Both the position numbers and the translations under genes were made by a program. A stretch of DNA of 64,000 bases. Source: Saccharicrinis sp963675435 (lineage in GTDB: Bacteria > Bacteroidota > Bacteroidia > Bacteroidales > Marinilabiliaceae). Below are positions 1 through 7,735 of the stretch, piece after piece. Position 1 is the first letter of the stretch, and each line of letters begins with the position of its first letter. The notes beneath the pieces were generated by a model, which searched no databases, had not been told where the DNA came from, and saw only the letters and a list, made by a program, of their open reading frames with translations. The stretch is from the NCBI GenBank assembly GCA_963675435.1, contig OY776216.1, forward strand, positions 4,030,001 through 4,094,000. Direction: 5' to 3'.

Positions 1-589
1 ATCAGGAGAATCAATCATTTTAAGAACCTATAATTCACCTGTCAATTGCAATAACTGGTCATATGTAGTTCAATCAGGAGAACCTTATTTAATTAATAAT
101 AACTGGAAAATCTATTTTAAGGAAAGTATTCCTGCTATTACAGATACTTTTACATTGCCAACTTTAATTCCCTGGACTAAATTAAATATTCCTGAGGCAA
201 AAGAAAATATGGGTGTAGCGGTTTACTCTACAACATTTACCATTAACAAAGATGAAGATACACAATGGATTCTTGATTTAGGAGATGTTAGAGAAACAGC
301 CAGAGTAAAAATAAATGGCAAAGAAGTTCAAACACTTTGGGCTGTACCATATCAGGTTTCAGTTGGTGAGTTTATTAAACACGGATTAAATTCTATTGAA
401 GTTGAAATAACAGGTTTACCAGCCAATCATATTGCAAGCTTGGATAGAAAAGGCGCACATTGGCGTAAGTTTAAAGAAATCAACTTTGTAGACTTAAACT
501 ATAAAAAAACAGGTTATGCCAATTGGGAAACCATGCCAGCAGGTTTAAACAGTCAGGTTAAACTAATACCAATTAAATATTCAAAATAA
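1..589 (+). CDS. Glycoside hydrolase, C-terminal part (GH106 rhamnosidase-like), 5' truncated
   Basis: The reading frame is open from base 2 and ends in TAA at 589, so this is the last ~195 residues of a longer protein whose start lies outside the window. The visible part looks like the galactose-binding-like beta-sandwich that closes GH106 and related rhamnosidase proteins: WKIYF, then LIPWTKL, VYSTTFTI, LDLGDVRETARVKINGKE, LWAVPYQV, and a closing TMPAGLNSQVKL (compare the usual PAGL-hydrophobic ending). It probably removes rhamnose from pectic rhamnogalacturonan outside the cytoplasm. The next gene starts 10 bp downstream and encodes a GH28 enzyme, which supports a pectin operon. The exact GH family is uncertain because the catalytic domain is not present. 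Confidence 0.7.
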   Translation, partial: SGESIILRTYNSPVNCNNWSYVVQSGEPYLINNNWKIYFKESIPAITDTFTLPTLIPWTKLNIPEAKENMGVAVYSTTFTINKDEDTQWILDLGDVRETARVKINGKEVQTLWAVPYQVSVGEFIKHGLNSIEVEITGLPANHIASLDRKGAHWRKFKEINFVDLNYKKTGYANWETMPAGLNSQVKLIPIKYSK

Positions 590-599
590 AACATTAGTT

Positions 600-2006
600 A
601 TGAGGTATATTTTATTCATTATAACCATTGGTCTTTGTACTGGTATTTATGCTCAAAATAACATTCCGCACTTTGAATGGATGGAAAAAGTGGGTGCAAA
701 AAGTTTTCCTGATGGAGAGAAGGTATTTAATGTAAAAGATTATGGTGCAGTTGGCGATGCTTTGGTTATGAATACTGAAGCCATTCAAAAAGCCATTGAT
801 GATGCTGAAGCTGCAGGAGGTGGAATCGTTACTTTTGAACCGGGTATCTATTTAACTGGCTCTATATTTATTGGTAACAATGTAAATTTTCATATTCCTA
901 AAGGCACCATGTTAATAGGTAGTCAGGATTTAAAAGATTATAAATATATTGATACCCGTGTGGCAGGAGTTGAAATGAACTGGCCTTCGGCATTAGTAAA
1001 CATTCTTAATAAAGAGAATGCTGCTATAACCGGAGATGGTGTTATTCATGGCAAAGGAAAGGTATTTTGGGATAAATACTGGACCATGCGTAAGGATTAT
1101 GAAAAAAAGGGTTTAAGATGGATTGTGGATTACGATTGTGATCGTCCCAGAGGAATCCTGATTTCGGAATGTAAAAATGTTACTGTAGACGGTATTGTAT
1201 TGTATCAACCAGGCTTCTGGAGTTTACATATTTTATACTCAGAGCATGTTACGATAAACGATATTACCATTAGCAACAATATTGAAGGACACGGACCTAG
1301 TACCGATGGTATCGATATTGATTCATCTTCATTTGTTTTAGTTCAGAACAGTAGTATCAATTGTAATGATGATAATTTCTGCTTAAAGGCAGGTAGAGAT
1401 AGTGATGGATTAAAAGTAAATCGTCCATGTGAGTATATTGTTCTTAGAGATTGTTATGCAGGTGTTGGTGCTGGTTTAATGACATGTGGTAGCGAAACAT
1501 CCGGAGGTATTAAACATATTGTAGGTTACAACTTAAAAGCTGTAGGCACATCCTTCGGTTTAAGATTTAAAAGTACCAATCAACGTGGTGGTGTTATTGA
1601 AGACATACATTTATCTAATATAACTATGGAAAATGTAAAATACCCCCTATCCGTTGATTTAAACTGGAATCCGGCATATAGTAATTCTCTTTTACCTGAA
1701 GGATACAACAGAGACAGCCTTCCGGAACATTGGTTAAAAATGCTTGAACCTGTTGATCCTAAATTAGGAACTCCTAAATTCAAGAACATGACATTTACGG
1801 ATATCAACGTTAAAAACGCAAAGACTGCAATTATTATTGGTGGAACTAAAGAAAGTACAATTGATAACTTTACGTTTACCAATGTTTCTTTTGAAGGCGA
1901 AAAAGCAGGTTATATCAGATTTGCCGAAAATTGGAAATGCAATAACTTTGTGATTAAAGGTAAGGACGAATTAAAGCTTGAAAAAACAAAGAAAATTAAG
2001 TTTTAA
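600..2006 (+). CDS. GH28 polygalacturonase-type glycoside hydrolase
   Basis: 468-residue secreted protein with a signal peptide (MRYILFIITIGLCTGIYAQ). The body is the right-handed beta-helix of family GH28, which hydrolyses galacturonic-acid linkages in pectin or rhamnogalacturonan. It opens with the family's FNVKDYGAVGDA motif. Catalytic-type motifs are STDGIDID (Asp236, Asp239), NDDNFCLKAG (Asp257/Asp258), GVGAGLMTCGSETSGG and RFKSTNQRGG. The NDDN form of the usual GDD/QDD motif is common in Bacteroidota GH28 enzymes. The gene lies 10 bp after the preceding glycosidase and 133 bp before the GH2 gene, so it is probably co-transcribed. The specific substrate (homogalacturonan or rhamnogalacturonan) cannot be decided from sequence. 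Confidence 0.92.
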   Translation: MRYILFIITIGLCTGIYAQNNIPHFEWMEKVGAKSFPDGEKVFNVKDYGAVGDALVMNTEAIQKAIDDAEAAGGGIVTFEPGIYLTGSIFIGNNVNFHIPKGTMLIGSQDLKDYKYIDTRVAGVEMNWPSALVNILNKENAAITGDGVIHGKGKVFWDKYWTMRKDYEKKGLRWIVDYDCDRPRGILISECKNVTVDGIVLYQPGFWSLHILYSEHVTINDITISNNIEGHGPSTDGIDIDSSSFVLVQNSSINCNDDNFCLKAGRDSDGLKVNRPCEYIVLRDCYAGVGAGLMTCGSETSGGIKHIVGYNLKAVGTSFGLRFKSTNQRGGVIEDIHLSNITMENVKYPLSVDLNWNPAYSNSLLPEGYNRDSLPEHWLKMLEPVDPKLGTPKFKNMTFTDINVKNAKTAIIIGGTKESTIDNFTFTNVSFEGEKAGYIRFAENWKCNNFVIKGKDELKLEKTKKIKF

Positions 2007-2017
2007 AAAGAATGAAC

Positions 2018-2098
2018 TTTACCACAAAGACTCAAAGGCTCTAAGTTTCACAAAATAATTCTCTGTGATCTTGGACACCTTGGTGCCTTAGTGGTAAA
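2018..2098. repeat. Imperfect palindromic interspersed repeat between GH28 and GH2 genes
   Basis: The left arm (TTTACCACAAAGACTCAAAG..., 2018-2045) and right arm (2070-2098, ending CCTTAGTGGTAAA) are imperfect reverse complements that both begin TTTACCAC on their own strand and share ordered AAG/CAAGG blocks. This resembles the CACAAAGRCWCAAAGG / CCTTAGTGG palindromes that recur between genes in many Bacteroidota and other genomes. It could act as an mRNA-stabilising hairpin within the operon. There is only one copy in this window, so its repeat status rests on recognition of the motif. Confidence 0.55.
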
Positions 2099-2139
2099 TA
2101 TTGATAGTGTTTTATGCTCTATTTAAAAACTAAATAATT

Positions 2140-4965
2140 ATGCGATATATCAATTTTATTATTTGTGTGCTACTACTGATCCCTTTGGGATTGGCAAGTC
2201 AAAATACAGAAAGACAGTACTTATCCGGGACTGGATTATACCATACTAAAACATGGGATTTTTATTGTTCTGATGGTCAAAACAGTAAAAAGTGGAGTAA
2301 GATAGAAGTGCCTTGTAACTGGGAACTTCAGGGTTTTGGAACTTATACTTATGGTCGATTCTACAAAAAAGGTGAAGAGCCATCTAAGGAAGTAGGTACT
2401 TACAAATACGATTTTAAAGTACCAAAAGATTGGAACGGAAAACAAATAACCATTGTTTTTGAAGGTTCAATGATAGATACTGAAGTATTTATTAACGATC
2501 AAAAAGCAGGAGATACTCACCAGGGAGGGTTTTATCGTTTTTCGTATGATATTACTGATAAAATCATTGCTGGTAAAAAAAATAATTTAAAAGTAATCGT
2601 TCATAAACATTCGGCTAATAACAGTATTAATGCTGCGGAGCGTAAAGCCGACTGGTGGACATTCGGAGGTATTTATCGTCCGGTATATTTAGAGGCTAAA
2701 CCACAAACCGCATTTGATCATGTGGCTTTAGATGCCAAATGTGATGGAAGTCTGACTGCAGATATTGCGCTTTCAAAAGGACTAAACAGAGGCAAAATTA
2801 CGGCTTCTATTAAACCATTAACAGGAACAGGTTCTTTTGAAACTAAAACGTTTACTATTAGCAATCAGGAAATAAAGCAACAAATTACCACAAAATGGGA
2901 TAATGTTATTGCCTGGAATCCTGAAAATCCTCAATTATATGTTTTGGAATTAAAACTAATTGACAGCAATAATAAAACTGTTCACGAATGGAGTTCTCGC
3001 GTAGGATTTAGAACTGTTGATTTTCGCCCCAGAGATGGTATCTATGTTAACGGTACTAAAATAGTAATGAAAGGAATCAACCGTCACTCCTTTCACCCGG
3101 AAGGTGGTCGTACAACCAATCGTGAAATCAGCAAAAGCGATGTGCTGTTAATGAAAGAAATGAACATGAATGCAGTTCGTTTCCACTACCCTCCTGATCA
3201 ACACTTTTTAGAAATGTGTGACTCATTAGGAATGTTTGTGGTAGATGAATTAGCCGGATGGCAAAACTGTTACGATTCTGAAGTAGGTCCAAAACTTCAA
3301 AAAGAAATGGTAACGCGAGATGTGAACCATCCTTGTATCGTATTATGGAGTAATGGTAATGAAGGTGGTTGGAACTACAATTTAGATGCTCACTTTGCTG
3401 ATTACGATCCTCAAAAACGTCATGTAATTCACCCTTGGGCCGATTTTAATGGTATTGACGCTCACCACTACCCTACTTATTTAACTGGAGTAGCTCGTTT
3501 AACTAATGGTTATAAAGTATTTATGCCCACTGAATTTATGCATGGTATGTACGATCAGGGGCATGGTGCCGGACTGGAAGATTTTTGGTTAAACTGGACT
3601 TCTCACCCACTGTTTGCGGGTGCTTTTATGTGGGCTTATAACGATTGTGCTGTAAAAAGAACCGACAAAGGTGGAATTCTTGATTCTGATGACTTTAGAG
3701 CTCCTGATGGTATTGTAGGTCCTTACCGCGAAAAGGAAGGAAGTGTGTTTACTGTTCGCGAAGTTTGGGCTCCAATACAGTTTAAACAGTTGTATATCAC
3801 TCCATCTTTTAAAGGAGAATTTTCTGTATCTAACAGATATATCTACACCAACCTTAATGAGTGTAAGATGAATTACAAGCTTTATAAGGTGGATTCACCA
3901 TTAAAAGGAAGTAAAAAAGAAGTTATTACAACTGGTAAAGTTAACTTACCGGCCATAGAACCTGGTGAAACAGGAAAGGCAAAAATGGAATTACCAGTTC
4001 AATTCTTCAATGCTGATGTATTAGAAATTGAAGCATACGACAAAACTGGAAAATCTATTTGTACCTGGACTTGGCCGATAAAATATACTGACGAATACTT
4101 TAAAACTCAGATTACTAAAACCGATGTTCAAGGAGATGTTAGTGTTACAGAAACAGATAGCACAACTACTTTATCTGCTAACGGTGTTTCTGTTTCTTTT
4201 AGTCAGCTTACCGGACAAATTAAAGAAATTACAAACAGTAATGGTACTATCCCTTTAACCAATGGACCTGTAGCTGTAGGTATGAAAATGAAATACACCA
4301 ACTGCTATACAAAACAGTCTGATCATTCGGCCATGTTTGTTGCTAAATACTTAGGAGCAATGGACTCTATTGTATGGACAATGAATGCGGATGGTATTTT
4401 GAATATGAATGCCGTAATGTTAAACAGAGCCCGTGGAGGTAAAGGCTTTGACGATGCATTTACTGACAATAATATTTACAGCCTTGGACTTACATTCAAC
4501 TACCCAGAGGAATTGGTTAAAGGAATGGAATGGTTTGGCCGTGGCCCTTATCGTGTTTGGAAAAACAGAATTAAAGGAACCAATTATAATTTATGGCAAA
4601 AAGATTATAATAACACCATTACAGGCGAAAGTGAGTATGGTTTAACTTATCCTGAATTTAAAGGATATCATGCCAATTTATACTGGGCTACTGTTCAATC
4701 AAACAAAGCTCCTTTTACCGTATATGCCGAAACTGATGGTGTATTTTTAAGAATGCTAACACCTGAAGAACCTAAAGGTCGACAAAAAGGAAGACATACA
4801 ATGCCTGGTTTCCCTGAGGGGGATATTTCATTTTTATATGATATACCAGCCATTCAATCATTTAAACCAACATCACAACAAGGGCCCCACAGTCAGCCAG
4901 GAAATATCCGTATCAAAGTTGGTGATGAAGGTATCAGAATGATTTTAGATTTTGACTTTAGATAA
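2140..4965 (+). CDS. GH2 beta-galactosidase
   Basis: 941-residue secreted enzyme (signal peptide MRYINFIICVLLLIPLGLAS). Domain order is GH2 sugar-binding (about 30-185, with WDFYCSDG, VPCNWELQGFGTY), immunoglobulin-like, TIM barrel (about 300-590, starting GINRHSFHPEGGRT), then a C-terminal beta-galactosidase small-chain-like domain (about 680-941, EWFGRGPY and YPEFKGYHANLYWA). The acid/base is Glu408 in WSNGNEGG and the nucleophile Glu465 in PTEFMHG. Length and domains fit beta-galactosidases that trim pectin side chains. It is preceded by GH28 and rhamnosidase-like genes and followed by a strong hairpin terminator, so it closes the cluster. Confidence 0.93.
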   Translation: MRYINFIICVLLLIPLGLASQNTERQYLSGTGLYHTKTWDFYCSDGQNSKKWSKIEVPCNWELQGFGTYTYGRFYKKGEEPSKEVGTYKYDFKVPKDWNGKQITIVFEGSMIDTEVFINDQKAGDTHQGGFYRFSYDITDKIIAGKKNNLKVIVHKHSANNSINAAERKADWWTFGGIYRPVYLEAKPQTAFDHVALDAKCDGSLTADIALSKGLNRGKITASIKPLTGTGSFETKTFTISNQEIKQQITTKWDNVIAWNPENPQLYVLELKLIDSNNKTVHEWSSRVGFRTVDFRPRDGIYVNGTKIVMKGINRHSFHPEGGRTTNREISKSDVLLMKEMNMNAVRFHYPPDQHFLEMCDSLGMFVVDELAGWQNCYDSEVGPKLQKEMVTRDVNHPCIVLWSNGNEGGWNYNLDAHFADYDPQKRHVIHPWADFNGIDAHHYPTYLTGVARLTNGYKVFMPTEFMHGMYDQGHGAGLEDFWLNWTSHPLFAGAFMWAYNDCAVKRTDKGGILDSDDFRAPDGIVGPYREKEGSVFTVREVWAPIQFKQLYITPSFKGEFSVSNRYIYTNLNECKMNYKLYKVDSPLKGSKKEVITTGKVNLPAIEPGETGKAKMELPVQFFNADVLEIEAYDKTGKSICTWTWPIKYTDEYFKTQITKTDVQGDVSVTETDSTTTLSANGVSVSFSQLTGQIKEITNSNGTIPLTNGPVAVGMKMKYTNCYTKQSDHSAMFVAKYLGAMDSIVWTMNADGILNMNAVMLNRARGGKGFDDAFTDNNIYSLGLTFNYPEELVKGMEWFGRGPYRVWKNRIKGTNYNLWQKDYNNTITGESEYGLTYPEFKGYHANLYWATVQSNKAPFTVYAETDGVFLRMLTPEEPKGRQKGRHTMPGFPEGDISFLYDIPAIQSFKPTSQQGPHSQPGNIRIKVGDEGIRMILDFDFR

Positions 4966-4990
4966 ATAATTAAAAATCTCCGCATCACCA

Positions 4991-5033
4991 GAAGGCTGTC
5001 CTACTGATCTACCTGGGCAGCCTTCATTTTTTT
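4991..5033 (+). terminator. Rho-independent terminator after GH2 gene
   Basis: GAAGGCTGTCC (4991-5001) pairs with GGGCAGCCTTC (5015-5025) with one wobble, followed by ATTTTTTT. It sits 25 bp after the GH2 stop codon. Confidence 0.85.
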
Positions 5034-5401
5034 ATATAATTAACGAATTATTGCTAAGGAGTGATAAACAATTATGTAATTGCAATATTTAGTTAAATAC
5101 CTATCAATAACCTAACCACCAAGCCCCTAATTCTCAAAGAATGTATATTAACCCGGGTTATTAGGTGAGTTTAGAGTCATTTGTAAACGGAAGATGCCCT
5201 TTATATCCACACAGATGTGTATAAGTAAGATATCAATCATATATCCATATTAAACGAAGCTGGCATTACTTGTTTATTGATACATAATTATAAATATAAC
5301 AAGAGTTCATTGGAGGCGCACATCAATTATTCGCATTTGCTATAAACATGTGATGTCTCTGGCATCATTATAACAGAATACAATTGAATTATTTTCTTTA
5401 A
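5034..5401. other. Gene-free stretch with a 12-bp palindrome
   Basis: No convincing coding frame. It contains the perfect palindrome TAACCCGGGTTA (5149-5160). That sequence looks like the two ends of the nearby 166-bp element (AACCCG and CGGGTT) joined together. It also has a single TTATACACA site on the minus strand (5216-5224) beside ATATCCACA (5203-5211). Otherwise it is AT-rich sequence without recognised function. Confidence 0.5.
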
Positions 5402-5567
5402 CCCGGATTATGTATTAGAATTTCGTAATGAACATTGAAAGTACCATAAAACAAGGCTTTACTGAAACGAGGCATAGCATCGTTCTGGTGAGTTGAAGTG
5501 AAGTAACGAAGTGTCTTGTTTTGAAGTAATTTCAATGTGTAATAGATGGTCTAATGCATATTGCGGG
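5402..5567. mobile_element. MITE-like element family 1, copy 1 (166 bp)
   Basis: Begins CCCGGATTATGTATTAGA and ends TCTAATGCATATTGCGGG, which are imperfect terminal inverted repeats. It is flanked on both sides by TTTAA (5397-5401 and 5568-5572), a 5-bp target duplication. Internal nested inverted repeats (CATTGAAA/TTTCAATG, AAAACAAG/CTTGTTTT, ACGA/TCGT) let nearly the whole element fold back on itself. It has the same length as the copy at 39636-39801 and differs from it at only three positions. It encodes no transposase, so it would have to be moved by one encoded elsewhere. I know of no name for it. Confidence 0.8.
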
Positions 5568-5672
5568 TTTAATAAACATTCAAGAGCAATACTCTATTCT
5601 CTCATAAATAATGCCTTATATCTAAAAACAATGGAATATTAATTGCAATTCCAATGTTCAGGCTCTAATTAC

Positions 5673-5987
5673 CTATATTTTTATAGAAACAAAAGAATCT
5701 GCTTTTAGAATAAATGAATATGACTTAGCATCAATAGTTACATTGATTTGTTGGTCTACAGCTTCGTCATTTCCTAAAATGAGTATGATGGAGGAATCTG
5801 GATTTATGAAGGCCAGCAAATTTTTGAAAGTACCTGACGTTTTCAGAAGTTTTGCTCCGGGCTGAACATAGTGACTAACATGCTTTAGTAAATAATACTC
5901 ATGATTGTATTTAAAGGTATAATTCGTGCATAATCGAGTTCCTCCATATAAGGCGAAGTAATACCTATAACAATATATAGTTTTGTA
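5673..5987 (-). pseudogene. Remnant: C-terminus of a GH30-like glycosidase
   Basis: A minus-strand frame ending in TAG at 5673-5675 encodes YNHEYYLLKHVSHYVQPGAK, then TSGTFKNLLAFINPDSSIIL and QQINVTIDAKSYSF up to SFVSIKI. This is the typical end of GH30 glycosidases (KHxSHYVQPGAK followed by a beta-sandwich). The frame upstream of the K-Y-N-H block is not GH30-like, and no catalytic domain is present. Another decayed gene fragment abuts it, so this is deletion debris, not a functional gene. Confidence 0.7.
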
Positions 5988-6237
5988 TTATCAGATAAAA
6001 AGGAAATGATAGAACTTGTATAATCATAAAATTATCTGTTCTGGCTATCAAAAACATAAATTACTTTGAAGTATTCTTTTACTCTCCAACCATAATCAAT
6101 TGAGGATATTAATATTTCTCTTTCCTACTATAGTGCTTCTGATTTAATTTCTACTTTTTCAACTCTTGCTATATGTTGTTCGGTTAATATACTTACAAAC
6201 AGAGTAAGCAAAATTGAATATAGAGTATTTTTATCAT
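5925..6237 (-). pseudogene. Remnant: N-terminus of a secreted esterase-like gene
   Basis: An ATG at 6235-6237 (minus) starts a hydrophobic leader (MIKILYIQFCL...) that soon meets stops and frame changes. Downstream pieces in other frames read VEKVEIKSEAL, WRVKEYFKVIYVFDSQN, FYDYTSSIISFLSDNTK and IVIGITSPYMEELDYAR. Together these resemble the N-terminal part of alpha/beta-hydrolase esterases (VxGITSPYxEELDYAR-type block). The similarity stops where the GH30-like fragment begins. It is best read as a broken gene fused by deletion to another broken gene. Frameshifts were inferred by eye. Confidence 0.6.
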
Positions 6238-6380
6238 TTTAATTTGGCTTAGATGGTTACTTAATATGATGTATTTATAACTCTACTTTTGTATGGTTAT
6301 TGGCTATTTACAGATGCTAAATGATTGATATAAAAAAAGAAATACATCTCATTTTTCTTATTTGCCTAAAAGTCTAAAAT

Positions 6381-6448
6381 TCTATGCTTATAAAAAAAAA
6401 TTCTATAGGCATAGGATTTATTTCTATAAGCATAAAAATAAATCCTAT
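6381..6448. repeat. AT-rich hairpin with repeated CTATAAGCATA-like units
   Basis: ATAGGATTTATTT (6411-6423) and AAATAAATCCTAT (6436-6448) form a perfect 13-bp stem with a 12-nt loop. The surrounding 68 bp contain four variants of CTATRxGCATA/CTATGCTTATA. It lies 48 bp beyond the 3' end of the minus-strand lipoprotein gene and could help end that transcript, although no clear U-run follows the stem. Confidence 0.5.
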
Positions 6449-6496
6449 AAGCATAAAATTTTAAGTTCGTACTCATTGGATTATATTGAAGCAGAA

Positions 6497-6958
6497 TTAT
6501 TGCTTTACAATACTTCCATGACCAAGATGAACAATATTATAATCTTTATCCTGAATTACATAATAAAGCTTATAAGTACCAGAAGGTTGGTCGGACAGGT
6601 TAAATGCAATTTCATATGCATTTTCAAACCGTGCTTCCAATATTTTTTTATAACGACTATTTAATATTGCAATATTAATTATAGGCGCTGTATTATACGA
6701 TAGATAAGCAACTTCTGTAAAAGGATTTGGATAAAATTTAATAATTGGATCAGACTGCAAATATTCAGTTTCTTCAACTATATACTCTGCGGTATTATTA
6801 AAGTTTAATGTATCAAAAAAACTCTGCTCCAAACTACTAAATTCATCATTAAGGTTCCACTCTGAAGAATTATTTAAGTCTGGAAGTTCTGAATTATTCT
6901 TCTCACATGATGTGATGATTAAAACAGCGAATAGAATTATGACTATAAGTTTTTTCAT
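6497..6958 (-). CDS. Small lipoprotein with T9SS-like C-terminal domain
   Basis: 153 residues. A lipoprotein signal (MKKLIVIILFAVLIITSC) puts Cys18 at the mature N-terminus. An acidic linker follows. The final ~80 residues look like a type-A T9SS sorting domain: IKFYPNPFTEVAYLSY, later FNLSDQPSGTYKLYYVI, ending VHLGHGSIVKQ. FYPNPF and the L-x-x-x-P-S-G-x-Y pattern are hallmarks of that domain, although the usual strongly basic end is weak here. The combination of lipid anchor and sorting tail is unusual. Function unknown. It is downstream of the SUKH-type gene on the same strand with an 18-bp gap, so the two may share a transcript. Confidence 0.7.
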   Translation of the reverse strand: MKKLIVIILFAVLIITSCEKNNSELPDLNNSSEWNLNDEFSSLEQSFFDTLNFNNTAEYIVEETEYLQSDPIIKFYPNPFTEVAYLSYNTAPIINIAILNSRYKKILEARFENAYEIAFNLSDQPSGTYKLYYVIQDKDYNIVHLGHGSIVKQ

Positions 6959-6976
6959 TTGATGATTGTATTTTGA

Positions 6977-7375
6977 TTATTTTAATAATTCTGTAATCGA
7001 TTTTTGTAATTTTTTAATTTCCCCTGTTTCATGACTCCATTCATACACAATATCCCTAAGCCTTTTCTTATTTAACAGACGTGATTGTAAAATCAATTTA
7101 TTACCATAACTATCACTTCCAATTACAATACTATTTTTGGGAAAACCTTTCCATTTCTTTGCTTCATTGGTTTCATAACCAATATGATTAGATGTTCTGG
7201 AAATTCTCTTTTTATCTTTCATATCAAAAAAAGGATGTATAATCCAATCGTTATCCCCTATGAGTATTTCTCCTCCATTTTTGATTTTCATTTTGTCTGT
7301 ATATGACGATGGAAATATAACGCCCAACTCATTCTCAGTCTTTTTAATGTATTTTTCTTCTACAGGAAAAGGCAT
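6977..7375 (-). CDS. SMI1/KNR4 (SUKH) family protein, probable immunity protein
   Basis: 132 residues matching the SUKH superfamily: N-terminal ExELGVIFPSSYTDKMKIKNGG (helix, then the LPxxYxxFLxxxNGG-like motif), a central DWIIHPFFDMKD, and IVIGSDSYGNKLIL (the GxDxxGNxxxL motif). SUKH proteins usually neutralise a specific nuclease or other polymorphic toxin delivered by a neighbouring gene or by competitors. No intact toxin gene is visible here. The gene immediately upstream ends only 3 bp before this start, in the position a toxin would occupy. The role as an orphan immunity gene is inference. Confidence 0.8.
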   Translation of the reverse strand: MPFPVEEKYIKKTENELGVIFPSSYTDKMKIKNGGEILIGDNDWIIHPFFDMKDKKRISRTSNHIGYETNEAKKWKGFPKNSIVIGSDSYGNKLILQSRLLNKKRLRDIVYEWSHETGEIKKLQKSITELLK

Positions 7376-7378
7376 ATG

Positions 7379-7735
7379 TTATTGTTTTATTTGAGGTTGA
7401 AGGTTTATTTTGTGAATAAAAGCAGGTTGCATTACTTCTTTCAAATGATTTATTTCAGCATAAGTCATTTCTATTCTGATTTCCTCTAAATCAGCTATGT
7501 TATATTTATTCTTCAAGATTATTTTTGAATTGAAGAATTTAAAAAATGTATTCTTCACAATCCATCTAAAAACATTTATTCCAATTCTTTGATTCAGTCT
7601 TTTACTTTTAAAAAAATTGAAGTTAGAGCGTTTTTTATAAAAGGTTGTTCTTTTTACAATTTCACCTAAAATCATTCCTACCATCCAGGAAATAAATGTA
7701 ATAGAAATACCAAATGTGATATAATAAGAAATCAT
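7379..7735 (-). CDS. Hypothetical membrane protein, possibly a truncated or chimeric gene
   Basis: 118 residues. One transmembrane helix near the N-terminus (ITFGISITFISWMVGMILG), then a basic region. RIGINVFRWIVKNTFFKFFN and NKYNIADLEEIRIEMTYAEI resemble small Bacteroidota membrane proteins distantly similar to CrtO-type acyltransferases. Those normally continue into a second membrane helix after the AEIxHL motif. Here the frame instead ends in a soluble tail, LKEVMQPAFIHKINLQPQIKQ, then stop. It may therefore be a fusion of the start of one gene with the tail of another, perhaps the toxin partner of the SUKH gene 3 bp downstream. Function is not assigned. Confidence 0.5.
   Translation of the reverse strand: MISYYITFGISITFISWMVGMILGEIVKRTTFYKKRSNFNFFKSKRLNQRIGINVFRWIVKNTFFKFFNSKIILKNKYNIADLEEIRIEMTYAEINHLKEVMQPAFIHKINLQPQIKQ

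Noticed and set aside
5203..5224. TTATACACA and ATATCCACA as DnaA boxes / origin
   Set aside because: Only one consensus box and one near match occur, far from dnaA and without an array or AT-rich unwinding pattern around them.
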